Shown: piece by piece, positions 44,259 to 52,901 of the stretch | Layout: each line of letters begins with the position of its first letter | How positions within the stretch are numbered: the stretch's first letter is position 1 | DNA from: JAPLDB01 sp038230515 | GTDB taxonomy: Bacteria > Bacteroidota > Bacteroidia > AKYH767-A > 2013-40CM-41-45 | Direction of reading: 5' to 3' | Assembly (NCBI GenBank): GCA_038230515.1 | Contig: JBBRND010000005.1 | Location: 117,714-181,713, forward strand | DNA length: 64,000 bases | The notes under the pieces: generated by a model | Database searches by the model: none | Seen by the model: the letters and a program-made list of their open reading frames with translations, nothing else | What the model was told of the DNA's origin: nothing | Position numbers and translations under genes: made by a program

Positions 44259-44807
44259 ATGAAAAAAAACTCTCCCTATTATTTTCTTCCGGTCGTTGTT
44301 TTAATGACCGTTCTTTCGTTGAGTTCTGATGCTCAGATTCTTGCCCCCCCACCTGCTGAATCAATCCGGTGGATGAGCTTTACTGATGCTGTTGCTGAAA
44401 ATGCAAAGCAGCCGAAGAAAATATTTATTGATATTTACACCAAGTGGTGCGGTTGGTGCAAACGAATGGATGCTACAACGTATGAGGATTCGTCCATAGT
44501 GAAATACATGAATACTAATTATTACGCGGTACGCTTTGATGCAGAAACCCATGACACGATTCTCTTCAACAACAAAACATTTGTGTTTCGTCCGGAATAT
44601 AAATCGAATGAACTTGCTCTTTCTTTGTTAAGCGGACAGATGAGCTACCCTACAATAGTCTATCTTGATGAAGGTTTCAATCTCCTTGGTCCATCGCCCG
44701 GTTATCAAACTACCGAGCAACTTCTTCCTCAGTTGAAATATTTTGCAGAGGGTATTTACAAAGACAAAACATGGGAGGTTTACCGAAAGGAAGTTTTCGG
44801 GAACTGA
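44259..44807 (+). CDS. Exported thioredoxin-fold protein
   Basis: 182 residues with a signal peptide (to about residue 25). KKIFIDIYTKWCGWCKRMDATTY carries the redox Cys64-Gly-Trp-Cys67 motif, and SYPTIVYLDEGFN has the cis-proline. It belongs to the thioredoxin_7/DUF255-like group and probably reduces or isomerises disulfides in the periplasm. A terminator follows. Confidence 0.92.
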   Translation: MKKNSPYYFLPVVVLMTVLSLSSDAQILAPPPAESIRWMSFTDAVAENAKQPKKIFIDIYTKWCGWCKRMDATTYEDSSIVKYMNTNYYAVRFDAETHDTILFNNKTFVFRPEYKSNELALSLLSGQMSYPTIVYLDEGFNLLGPSPGYQTTEQLLPQLKYFAEGIYKDKTWEVYRKEVFGN

Positions 44808-44825
44808 TTAGAGAATTCTCTTGAT

Positions 44826-44860
44826 AAAAGCCATGATGAGTAGTCATGGCTTTTTTATTT
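44826..44860 (+). terminator. Rho-independent terminator
   Basis: 11-bp stem aaaagccatga/tcatggctttt with a T-run, after the thioredoxin gene. Confidence 0.9.
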
Positions 44861-44945
44861 TCTCACTCAACAAAACATTCTTCTTGTGCGAACTGATTTA
44901 TTAGATATTTTTGCGTCCCGTTCTGAAAAAAAATCAGGACTATAC

Positions 44946-45020
44946 GGTGGTTGTAGCTCAGTTGGTTAGAGCATCAGATTGTGATTCTGAGGGTCGTGGG
45001 TTCGAGCCCCATCATCCACC
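44946..45020 (+). tRNA. tRNA-His (GTG)
   Basis: The cloverleaf can be drawn: acceptor strand GTGGTTG at 44947-44953 preceded by the extra G(-1) typical of tRNA-His; D arm GCTC...GAGC; anticodon arm TCAGA-TTGTGAT-TCTGA with anticodon GTG; T arm GTGGG-TTCGAGC-CCCAT; 3' acceptor CATCCAC plus discriminator C. One T-T mismatch occurs in the acceptor stem. CCA is not encoded. Confidence 0.95.
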
Positions 45021-45024
45021 CTTC

Positions 45025-45068
45025 AATAAAAAAGTGCGCACTGAAATTTTCAATGTGCACTTTTTTAT
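45025..45068. terminator. Bidirectional terminator
   Basis: Hairpin of aaaaaagtgcgca with tgtgcactttttt, A-run before and T-run after. It serves the tRNA on the plus strand and the large T9SS gene on the minus strand. Confidence 0.88.
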
Positions 45069-45080
45069 TTCAGAAGAAAT

Positions 45081-48000
45081 TTATTCCACAGTTATTCGGA
45101 GAACTTCATCCTGTTCCTTTCCCTTCAGCTCAATCATGTAAACTCCTTTGGCAAATGGAGAAAGATCGAGTTCATGAAGGTTTACTCCTTCAATGGCTGT
45201 AACATTTTCATTCATCAGAATTCTTCCCGTAATATCTGTTACATTGAGTAAAAGTTTTTCAGAAGAAATACTGTTGAACTTAATATTCGCTTTTCCATCA
45301 GTTGGATTCGGGAATACTTCAGCATGAATTGCTTCAACAGTATTTAATATTTGCCCTTCTCTGCAAACTACACTCACGGCATACGTCCTGGTTCCCGATA
45401 ACCCGCAAGCATTTGAGGCTTTGACAGTAATGTTTCCGCTTGTGGCACCCCACAAAACAACGATGTTGGCTGAACCTTGTCCGCCTAATATGGATGCATT
45501 TGCAGGAACCGTCCAAGTAAAAGCAGTAGCGCCTGCTGATCCCGAAGCTATGTATTGCTCACCTGTTCCGTAACACACCGCATTGTTTCCACTAATTGAT
45601 ACCGGAGTAGCCGGAGCACCTGAGACAACCAATGTGCGAATACCACCCGACCCGCAAGTATTTACTGCCATCACAGACAGAGTAACTGTGTTGAAGGATG
45701 CCGGAAAATCTATAGAAACACCGCTGAGATTATTAGGTCCGGATATGGTTGCACCATTATTGGCTGTCCAAGAGTATCCTGTAGCTCCACTAACAGGACT
45801 TATAAAATATGAAACCCCAGTTGCTGCACACTGTCCACCAGTAGGTCCCGAAATATTTGCAGGAGTATTTGGCAATCCTGTTGCAATTCCTTTACATCGG
45901 CTCGCGCTTTGGTTTCCACACGGGCTTAAAGAAGTAACGCACACTAACGAACCTGCCAGAATTGTGGAAGGGAAAGCGATGGTGCATGAAGTACCATTAT
46001 TTGTAATAATTGCACCAGTAACAGTAGTTGACCAATTGTATGATGCAGCTCCTGGCACCGCTGTAATTGTGAACGTTGAATTCGCATTCGGGCATACATA
46101 ACCAGGCCCGGTAATTACTCCCGGCACCGCTGTGGTATTGTTCAAACTCATGCACTGATCTGCACTGTTATATCCACAAATTGTTTGTGCATGAACACAC
46201 AAAGTTCCTGAAGTAAATCCTGCACTGAAGTTTACTGTGATTGTAGAATTTCCATTGCCCGTTATAGTAGCATTACCAGTAACAGACCAAATGTAAGAAG
46301 CAACACCGGGTACAGAAGGAGTTGAATAGGTAGAAGATGTACTCGGACATCCATTTACACTTCCTGTAATAGTTGACGGTTTGCTAACGGTAGCACGAAT
46401 CCATGTACATATTGTATTGGAACTCCCACAAGCATTTCCGGGAAATACACAGATGCTCCATCCAGAGCTGTTCGTTGGAAGTGCCACATAAGAAATTGTG
46501 ACAGAAGGAGAAGGCGAATCATAAGGACTTGGCTGTCCATTGAAGAGCACTCCGCCTGTAGTACAAGTCCACCGATAAAACGTTGCAGTTGATACAGTAT
46601 TTACAGATACCGTAGCTGAACCACCTACACAACCATCAGTTGGTGCAGAAGTTATATGAACTGTGCCTGCAGGGGGAACTGTTTTTACATTGATACTGAT
46701 ACTGGAACATGCAGTTGTATTACAGGTACCTTGAGCCCTCACAAAATAAGTATGCGCACCACTTACTGAAGGAGTAATCGTAATTGAAACGCCTGAACCG
46801 ATTGATGCACCGGATCCACAACCACCTTCATACCAAACCCAGTCAGCACCTACTCCAAGAGACCCTCCGGTTTCAGAGAGTGTAACATTGCTTCCAAGAC
46901 AAATCTCGTTATTGGCAGCATTGCTTGTTGCACCTGAAGCCGCTACAGATGATGACTGAATATTTACATTAAATGAACAGGATGAACTTCCGCAGGAATT
47001 TGTTGCCGTACATGTTACTACAGTAGTACCAACAGCAAATGTGCTGCCAGAAGCTGGAGAACACACAACCGATGCTACAGGTGTTCCTGTTGCAGACGGA
47101 GAAGAATAAGTCACCACAGGATTGCATGTTGTGATATCAGACGGGCAAGCAGCGATAACAGGAGTTTCATTGATGGTAACTGAGAATGTACACTGAGATA
47201 TACCACAGGTATTAGATGCAGTACATATTACAGATGTTGTTCCGGTTGCAAATGTTGATCCTGATGCAGGTGAACATACTACTGAAGGAGCGGGAGTTCC
47301 TGTTGCAGTTGGATCAGTCCACATTGCAACATGATTGTCACATTGAGTAATGTCAGAAGGACAAGTTCCAATTAGGGGACTTTCATTTATCGTAACAGTA
47401 AATGTGCAAGCATCGCTTCCACATGAATTAGTTGCAGTACAAGTTATCGTAGTTGTCCCTGTTGCAAATGTAGAACCTGATGCAGGTACACAGGCAACAG
47501 ATGGAGTAGGAGTTCCTGTTGCAGTAGGATCAGTCCATATTGCAACATGATTATCACATTGGGTAATGTTGGAAGGACATGCAGCGATAACAGGACTTTC
47601 ATTTATTGTAACAGTGAACGAACAGGAAGATGTGTGATTCGCAGGATCGGTTGCAGTACATGTTACTGTAGTTGCTCCTGTTGCGAAAGTTGAACCTGAT
47701 GCAGGTACACATGCAACAGTTGCAGAACAATTATCAGTTGCTGTTGGTGTTGAGAAATTCGCAACATGATTATCGCACTGTGTAATATCTAAAGGGCAAG
47801 AACCGATAACAGGTGATTCATTATCTGTAACAGTAACTGTAAACGTACAATTTGCGCTTCCGCTTGCATTGGTTGCAGTTGCAGTAACCGTAGTTGTTCC
47901 TACAGGAAAAGATGTTCCTGCATTTTGAGAATATGTAATTGCCGGAGCAGGAACTCCTGTTGCAGTTGCGGCAGCATAGTTTACGACAGCACCGCATTGT

Positions 48001-50579
48001 CCTGCATCATTTGCCTGATTAACATTGGAAGGACAAGTGATAGTTGGCGCAACTCCACATGAGTTGATCGTAACTACAAAAGCATTTGACTGTGCATAAC
48101 AAGTTCCATTTTTACCTACTACGGTATAAGAGCCGCTTGCAGTAGCAGTATAGGTTGAGCTGTTTGAGCCAGGTCCCGGAATGATGCTTCCGTTAAGGAA
48201 CCACTGGTAACTTGTAAACCCAGAACCTGCTGTAAGCGCCACTGTGACTGCCGGACATGCATTGCTTGCCGTTCCTCCGCTTGTGAAACCATTTACAGTG
48301 GGACCTGTTGTTACCGCCTGAGTGAATGTGATAGTAGCTCCATGAATCCATGAGCTGGCACCTGTTGTGCATACATCTGTATTATTAACACCTGCATTAG
48401 CTCCCCAATTAACAGCAGCTCCGGTCCTGTTAGTGAAAGAGGCATTAGAAGTGCCCCTTATGCCTACCTGAGCAGAAGATGCAGCATCAACACAATAGGG
48501 AGATTCATCTCCATAAGCCAATACTATTTGATCGCTTGCAGTACCTCCGTCTTCATTCAATTTGATTTGGAAGTCCTGGCGGTTGTTATCTGGATAACCA
48601 AAGCTGGCGCAGATACCAAAGGCATTAGTAGCAGTGTAACCAAGCCATTGAATTGTTAAAACTCTGTTTGGTGCAACACCTGTTACAGTATAACCGATGC
48701 TTCTTTGAGTAGCAAGAACATTGTTTGAATTTATAAATGCTCCCATAGCAGATATTACTCCGTCAATAGTTCCTGATCCTCCGAGGTTGGGTGAAGCATT
48801 GCTGATTGGATTAGTAGTGCTCGCAAGTGGCGCCCCGCTGTTTTGTGTGAACCATATATAACCATTTGTATTTAAGCCAAAATTGGTGTAGGTTATTCCA
48901 TTGTAAACAAAATTAAATCCAATGGATTGATTGGTATAATTGGTATTTGTAGTGTTAGCGGTTTGGAGAGTTGTTGTCGGAGCAACAGCTGTCATTGTTG
49001 TTGCCGTTCTAACAACGGTAGCCGCGCAGCCACCGCTTGTAGTTCCGTCAAGAGTTGTAACACTTGCAATAAGTGGTGAAGGGGAATAACAATTTGGAGA
49101 TGCATTGTACTCATAGACATCAAAAGTATAGGCAGTTAAATTAGCGAGACCTGTTACCGTTGCGGCATTTGCAGTGCCGTTGAGAACAACATAATTTCCT
49201 GCTCCTGTGGTGTTGCCGCTTCCAAAAACTGTATTGGCTGTATAAGAAGTATTGAAGGTTGGCGGAACACGCGTGGTTGCAGTTAAACGAGCCACAACCA
49301 TTACATTACTCCCGTTGCCGCGTGTAAAGGATAAGTCCACAGCGGTGTTGGTAATATTTGAAAACACTAAAGAAGTGGCATCAGTTGTGGGATAGCTGGT
49401 GCAAGCCGGTATTGACTGGCAGTTGGAAAGTCCGGGAGTGAGGTAACATATTGAAGGGGATGTGGCATAGTCAAATACGGCAAAGCAATAAGTGTTACCT
49501 CCTGTTAAGTTGGTTACGTTCACTGAACTTCCCGTACCCTGATAGACTATGTAATTATTAGAACCTAAATTTGTACCGCTTCCGAAAACTGAATTAGCGC
49601 CCGCTGTATAATCTGTTCCGTTGGCAGGACTCGCGCTTACTGCAGTGGTTACATGAGCCACTACTATACGGGCAGCACCATTACCATTCGTCCAGTTTAC
49701 CTGAACCGAAGAAGTGGTGAGACTGCTGAATGTCATATTAGTTGCCTGCGTAGTTGGAGGAGTGCAACACGAGCCAGTGAAAGTATAAATAAACCCAATT
49801 TTACTTGCACCATTGGATGCCCAATTACAAGTATTAACAGCAGTTATTACTTCATTGTCTGTATTTAAAGTGCCTGCAACAGTAGCGCACCAGTTTGATG
49901 TGCCTGGTTTACGATTAACAAAATCAGCCGTGGAGTTGCTTCTCATTCCAACTTGTCCAGTGGAGGTTCCTGCAAGCCCATAGCTATTGTCAAAATGGTT
50001 AATGTTAATTGTATTAGTTGTTTCATTTAAGATAATCTGGTGATCGCATGGCTGGTTAGCAACACCCGATTGAGTCATTTTGCGCCATTCTACAGTAAAA
50101 GTTCTGTTTGGTGCAACCCCAGTAGATAAATATCTTAGATATGTGTTTGCAGCATTGGTTGTACTATTAATTAAATTTTGACCATAGGCAGCAATAATTC
50201 CGTCAACCGCTCCGACTTCTCCCACCTGTGAACTCAAAGGAGTATATTGAGTTGCAGAACACGTTCCGGTACCAAACCAGATGAAACCGTTATTGCTTAT
50301 TCCAAGGGTTGTATAGGTCTGGCAATTGAACTGAAATGAAAACCCGATAGCAATGCTTGTGAAAACCGCATCAGTTGCTCCACCGGAACCTGATTGCAGC
50401 GTGGTTCCAGATGCCACCGGTGCATAAGAACCAGTGTTGACAGCCGAGAAGGTGTATTTACCAGATAGCTGTGCAGAAGCGGTGCTGCAAATCAGTGCAA
50501 GCATGCTCACCAAAATGATTTTTTTAATTTTCTTCAAGCCCGTTGAAGAAAATAATGAGTAAGAAGTTGTCATGATCAT
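45081..50579 (-). CDS. Very large secreted HYR/PKD-like repeat protein with T9SS domain
   Basis: 1832 residues with a signal peptide ending STASAQ; ATG 50579 or 50573. Two large N-terminal beta domains (residues about 40-270 and 510-760, each with SIGFxFxYNGxTYTxxGxxxNGYIWF) alternate with fibronectin-III-like segments. Five HYR domains (CPSDITQCDNHVA ... PASGSTFATGTT ... CTFTVTI) cover about 850-1205, three of them nearly identical at the DNA level. PKD/Ig-like domains lead to the T9SS domain (EVFPNPTDGKANIKF ... GVYMIEL ... LRITVE). It is likely an adhesin or surface structural protein. Codon use is similar to neighbours. Confidence 0.88.
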   Translation of the reverse strand: MIMTTSYSLFSSTGLKKIKKIILVSMLALICSTASAQLSGKYTFSAVNTGSYAPVASGTTLQSGSGGATDAVFTSIAIGFSFQFNCQTYTTLGISNNGFIWFGTGTCSATQYTPLSSQVGEVGAVDGIIAAYGQNLINSTTNAANTYLRYLSTGVAPNRTFTVEWRKMTQSGVANQPCDHQIILNETTNTININHFDNSYGLAGTSTGQVGMRSNSTADFVNRKPGTSNWCATVAGTLNTDNEVITAVNTCNWASNGASKIGFIYTFTGSCCTPPTTQATNMTFSSLTTSSVQVNWTNGNGAARIVVAHVTTAVSASPANGTDYTAGANSVFGSGTNLGSNNYIVYQGTGSSVNVTNLTGGNTYCFAVFDYATSPSICYLTPGLSNCQSIPACTSYPTTDATSLVFSNITNTAVDLSFTRGNGSNVMVVARLTATTRVPPTFNTSYTANTVFGSGNTTGAGNYVVLNGTANAATVTGLANLTAYTFDVYEYNASPNCYSPSPLIASVTTLDGTTSGGCAATVVRTATTMTAVAPTTTLQTANTTNTNYTNQSIGFNFVYNGITYTNFGLNTNGYIWFTQNSGAPLASTTNPISNASPNLGGSGTIDGVISAMGAFINSNNVLATQRSIGYTVTGVAPNRVLTIQWLGYTATNAFGICASFGYPDNNRQDFQIKLNEDGGTASDQIVLAYGDESPYCVDAASSAQVGIRGTSNASFTNRTGAAVNWGANAGVNNTDVCTTGASSWIHGATITFTQAVTTGPTVNGFTSGGTASNACPAVTVALTAGSGFTSYQWFLNGSIIPGPGSNSSTYTATASGSYTVVGKNGTCYAQSNAFVVTINSCGVAPTITCPSNVNQANDAGQCGAVVNYAAATATGVPAPAITYSQNAGTSFPVGTTTVTATATNASGSANCTFTVTVTDNESPVIGSCPLDITQCDNHVANFSTPTATDNCSATVACVPASGSTFATGATTVTCTATDPANHTSSCSFTVTINESPVIAACPSNITQCDNHVAIWTDPTATGTPTPSVACVPASGSTFATGTTTITCTATNSCGSDACTFTVTINESPLIGTCPSDITQCDNHVAMWTDPTATGTPAPSVVCSPASGSTFATGTTSVICTASNTCGISQCTFSVTINETPVIAACPSDITTCNPVVTYSSPSATGTPVASVVCSPASGSTFAVGTTVVTCTATNSCGSSSCSFNVNIQSSSVAASGATSNAANNEICLGSNVTLSETGGSLGVGADWVWYEGGCGSGASIGSGVSITITPSVSGAHTYFVRAQGTCNTTACSSISINVKTVPPAGTVHITSAPTDGCVGGSATVSVNTVSTATFYRWTCTTGGVLFNGQPSPYDSPSPSVTISYVALPTNSSGWSICVFPGNACGSSNTICTWIRATVSKPSTITGSVNGCPSTSSTYSTPSVPGVASYIWSVTGNATITGNGNSTITVNFSAGFTSGTLCVHAQTICGYNSADQCMSLNNTTAVPGVITGPGYVCPNANSTFTITAVPGAASYNWSTTVTGAIITNNGTSCTIAFPSTILAGSLVCVTSLSPCGNQSASRCKGIATGLPNTPANISGPTGGQCAATGVSYFISPVSGATGYSWTANNGATISGPNNLSGVSIDFPASFNTVTLSVMAVNTCGSGGIRTLVVSGAPATPVSISGNNAVCYGTGEQYIASGSAGATAFTWTVPANASILGGQGSANIVVLWGATSGNITVKASNACGLSGTRTYAVSVVCREGQILNTVEAIHAEVFPNPTDGKANIKFNSISSEKLLLNVTDITGRILMNENVTAIEGVNLHELDLSPFAKGVYMIELKGKEQDEVLRITVE

Positions 50580-51181
50580 ATTAAGATTTAATTAAGTTAT
50601 AAGTTTATGAAAGAGAAGAATTGTTTGTTAAGTTTTCTGAAAAATGATTCAGGGAAAAATTTAATTGCGTGAAGATCAACATTTTTATTTACAATAGCAA
50701 GTAATTTCTTCTCTGCGCAAGGTTTTTTTGGCGAAGCTGCTGTTTTGGTTGGTAAATTATTGATTGCACATGCGAAGAACTACATTTAGTTAGAAAACCA
50801 ACGAGTGTAAACTTCAATAAAAGTATGCTGACAACTGTTGACATTTGAATGAATGGTAAACAGATTCTGAACTGAACTAAAATTTTCTCAAACAAAAAAG
50901 ATTTTATCTCATAAAGATTAACCTGTGATGCTGATGAATGTGAGCATCTCTAAAATTGAAACCAAATAGTTAACGGGAGGGGTGAAGAAACAAGTACGTG
51001 ATGACAATAGTTTCTTTTGATACAGCATGTTTTTTCAATTGACCTGCTTTGCATTGATCACCTGATTGAGACATCAGCAGACTTGAAATATGAGCCAGCA
51101 CAGGAGAAACACCCAGCAGGAACCCGATGAAGAATCGGGATGACCTGCGGGGTGGTGGGTTGAAGAAATTGAGCGGACGAT
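50580..51181. other. Spacer with a hairpin, no gene seen
   Basis: 602 bases between the large T9SS gene (start 50579, minus) and the hypothetical gene ending at 51182. It must hold the promoter of the former. The only structure I see is an interrupted hairpin at 51115-51148 (gcagg ... cccgat-gaaga-atcggg ... cctgc), placed as a terminator or REP remnant behind the gene at 51182. No T-run follows. Confidence 0.5.
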
Positions 51182-51931
51182 TTATGCGACTGCTGCAATT
51201 ACCAATGCATTGAATGCTCCGTTGCTGAGTTCGTATTGCACGCTGTTTACAAGTTGAAAAAATTCTATCTGCAAGAGGTAAACTTTTGTGCCAGCTCCGG
51301 CCGGTACTGCTACGGGTGTGAGTACTATGTTGGTTGAAGTGCCGTCAATGGGAAGGTTTACTTCGTTGCTGTATTGAATATCGCTGATGCTAAGAACGAA
51401 ATCAACATTTGCAAAGGCGCATTTGAAAGTAACGTGAGTGGCTCCCTGCGGCACGGCTAAATCATTGATGGGTACGAGACCATTAATTTTGATAACGCCA
51501 GTTGCGGTGTTCACTGCATAGGGCAGGAAGAGGACGCTGCCGAGGAGTGAGTTTTTGTTGAACTCGAACCCTTTGAGCATTGCCTGTGCTGCGGGGCTTG
51601 CAATTGCTACACCGACATTGCGCTTGCCACGCGGATCCGTGGTATCTAATTTTAGAATCTCGCTCATCAACCTGTTGAGGCGAGAGGTTACGCGAAAGTC
51701 GGATGCGTTTTTGAGCATTGGACGAACGGCATCGCGGAGTGATTTACCTGATGCTGCTGCGCTGCCAAACTCTTCGTTGTTTTCCCGAGTGCGGATAAAG
51801 CGCGGATCTGTTTTGATACGTTCTTTGCTTACACCGCCTTTAGTTTTTGCAAGATAACCATCCTTGCTTTTGTAGAACGTGATGTCATCTAACGTTCCGT
51901 CAATTTTGATAGGACCTTTTTGTTTTGCCAT
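51182..51931 (-). CDS. Hypothetical protein with a tandem array upstream
   Basis: 249 residues (MAKQKGPIKIDGTLDDITFYKSKDGYLAKTKGGVSKERI). The first 60 residues are basic and highly patterned (RTRENNEEFGSAAASGKSLRDAVRP), a type I have seen as uncharacterised Bacteroidota proteins. The C-terminal half is predicted beta-rich and ends LSNGAFNALVIAAVA. No signal peptide or sorting domain. An 11-bp tandem array lies about 195 bases upstream in the divergent region shared with the small gene at 52324. Function unknown. Confidence 0.72.
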   Translation of the reverse strand: MAKQKGPIKIDGTLDDITFYKSKDGYLAKTKGGVSKERIKTDPRFIRTRENNEEFGSAAASGKSLRDAVRPMLKNASDFRVTSRLNRLMSEILKLDTTDPRGKRNVGVAIASPAAQAMLKGFEFNKNSLLGSVLFLPYAVNTATGVIKINGLVPINDLAVPQGATHVTFKCAFANVDFVLSISDIQYSNEVNLPIDGTSTNIVLTPVAVPAGAGTKVYLLQIEFFQLVNSVQYELSNGAFNALVIAAVA

Positions 51932-52126
51932 TTTATTTATGTTTTAAAATTTATGATGCAAATGTATTTACATAAACATATTAAATGCAAGTTAATCAAT
52001 ATGTTATGATACTTTATGATACAAATTGATGCTTAATGATACCTTTTGGTATGGGTTGTTTTTCGGGAATAAAAAATAGTTAATATATTTGGATGCTTTT
52101 GGAAGTGAGAGAAGGGGTTGGGTTTA

Positions 52127-52181
52127 TATGGACTATGTATGGAGTATGTATGGAGTAAGTATGGAGTAGGTATGGAGTAGA
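52127..52181. repeat. 11-bp tandem array (five units)
   Basis: tatggactatg, tatggagtatg, tatggagtaag, tatggagtagg, tatggagtaga, starting at 52127, 52138, 52149, 52160 and 52171, all steps 11. It lies between divergent starts at 51931 and 52324. The rest of that spacer shows no gene. Confidence 0.88.
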
Positions 52182-52323
52182 GTTTGTGGTTGCCAGTTGC
52201 CTGTGGCTGGCTACCGGCAGTGGGCAAAGAAAAAATAACAAGAAACAAGAAGAGATAAAAATTATTGGAAATAAATAAAGAGGAATTAAGGGAGAAAAAA
52301 AATAAACGTTACAATTTTTGAAG

Positions 52324-52545
52324 ATGCAGGAAACTTCAAGACTTACGCTTACGCTACAGGATATTATGAATGTGCTTGCGATTGGTGATGCACAGTCGAA
52401 GCGCATTATGGGTGAGATGAAATTATTTTATAAGAAGAAGAATAAGCAGGTTGTGACGATACGAGAGTTTTGTGATTACAAGGGTTTGGATATTGAGGAT
52501 GTTTGCAAAATAATAAAGGTGGTTTACTGGTTGAAGCAGGCGTGA
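52324..52545 (+). CDS. Small HTH-like protein
   Basis: 73 residues from ATG 52324 (TTG two codons earlier is in frame). LTLQDIMNVLAIGDAQSKRIMGEMKLFYKKKNKQVVTIREFCDYKGLDIEDV has the shape of a winged-helix or excisionase-like DNA-binding domain common as small stand-alone proteins in Bacteroidota. The evidence is only the pattern of helices and the basic middle section. Confidence 0.6.
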   Translation: MQETSRLTLTLQDIMNVLAIGDAQSKRIMGEMKLFYKKKNKQVVTIREFCDYKGLDIEDVCKIIKVVYWLKQA

Positions 52546-52901
52546 AGGATGGTGTTCGAACTGTGATTAAACGGATTGAGTGATTAAGTATGATTTTTGA
52601 TGCAAAGCAATATTGGGAGATAACTGACAAGACTGAACCGACTTTACTGACGATTGTGAAGCACAAGCGTGTGCGAAATGTGGGTTTGCATTCTTAAAAA
52701 AATAGTCGAGCAGGAATGAAGTATCAACTATGCAGCCCCTACAGGATTTGGTGGTTGTTCGCATCCATGTTTTACTAATAGCCCGTTCTTACGGGACTTA
52801 AAACATTTGGAACACTCTTGTTTCGGAGTAGCTGCAAGGTTTAAAACTTTAAGCACTACCAAGCAGGGGAAAAAACTAGCTGCCAGATTAGGGATTGATT
52901 T
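52546..52901. other. Spacer with decayed palindromic repeat
   Basis: 356 bases without a gene. At about 52733-52800 there is agcccctacaggattt ... atagcccgttcttacgggact, with a hairpin cccgt-tctt-acggg at 52782-52795. It resembles the common Bacteroidota spacer repeats built from ccccTacggggc-type hairpins. Nothing else recognisable. Confidence 0.45.

Noticed and set aside
50689..50895. Small minus-strand gene in the spacer after 50.6 kb
   Set aside because: No motif, poor start context and composition typical of spacer.
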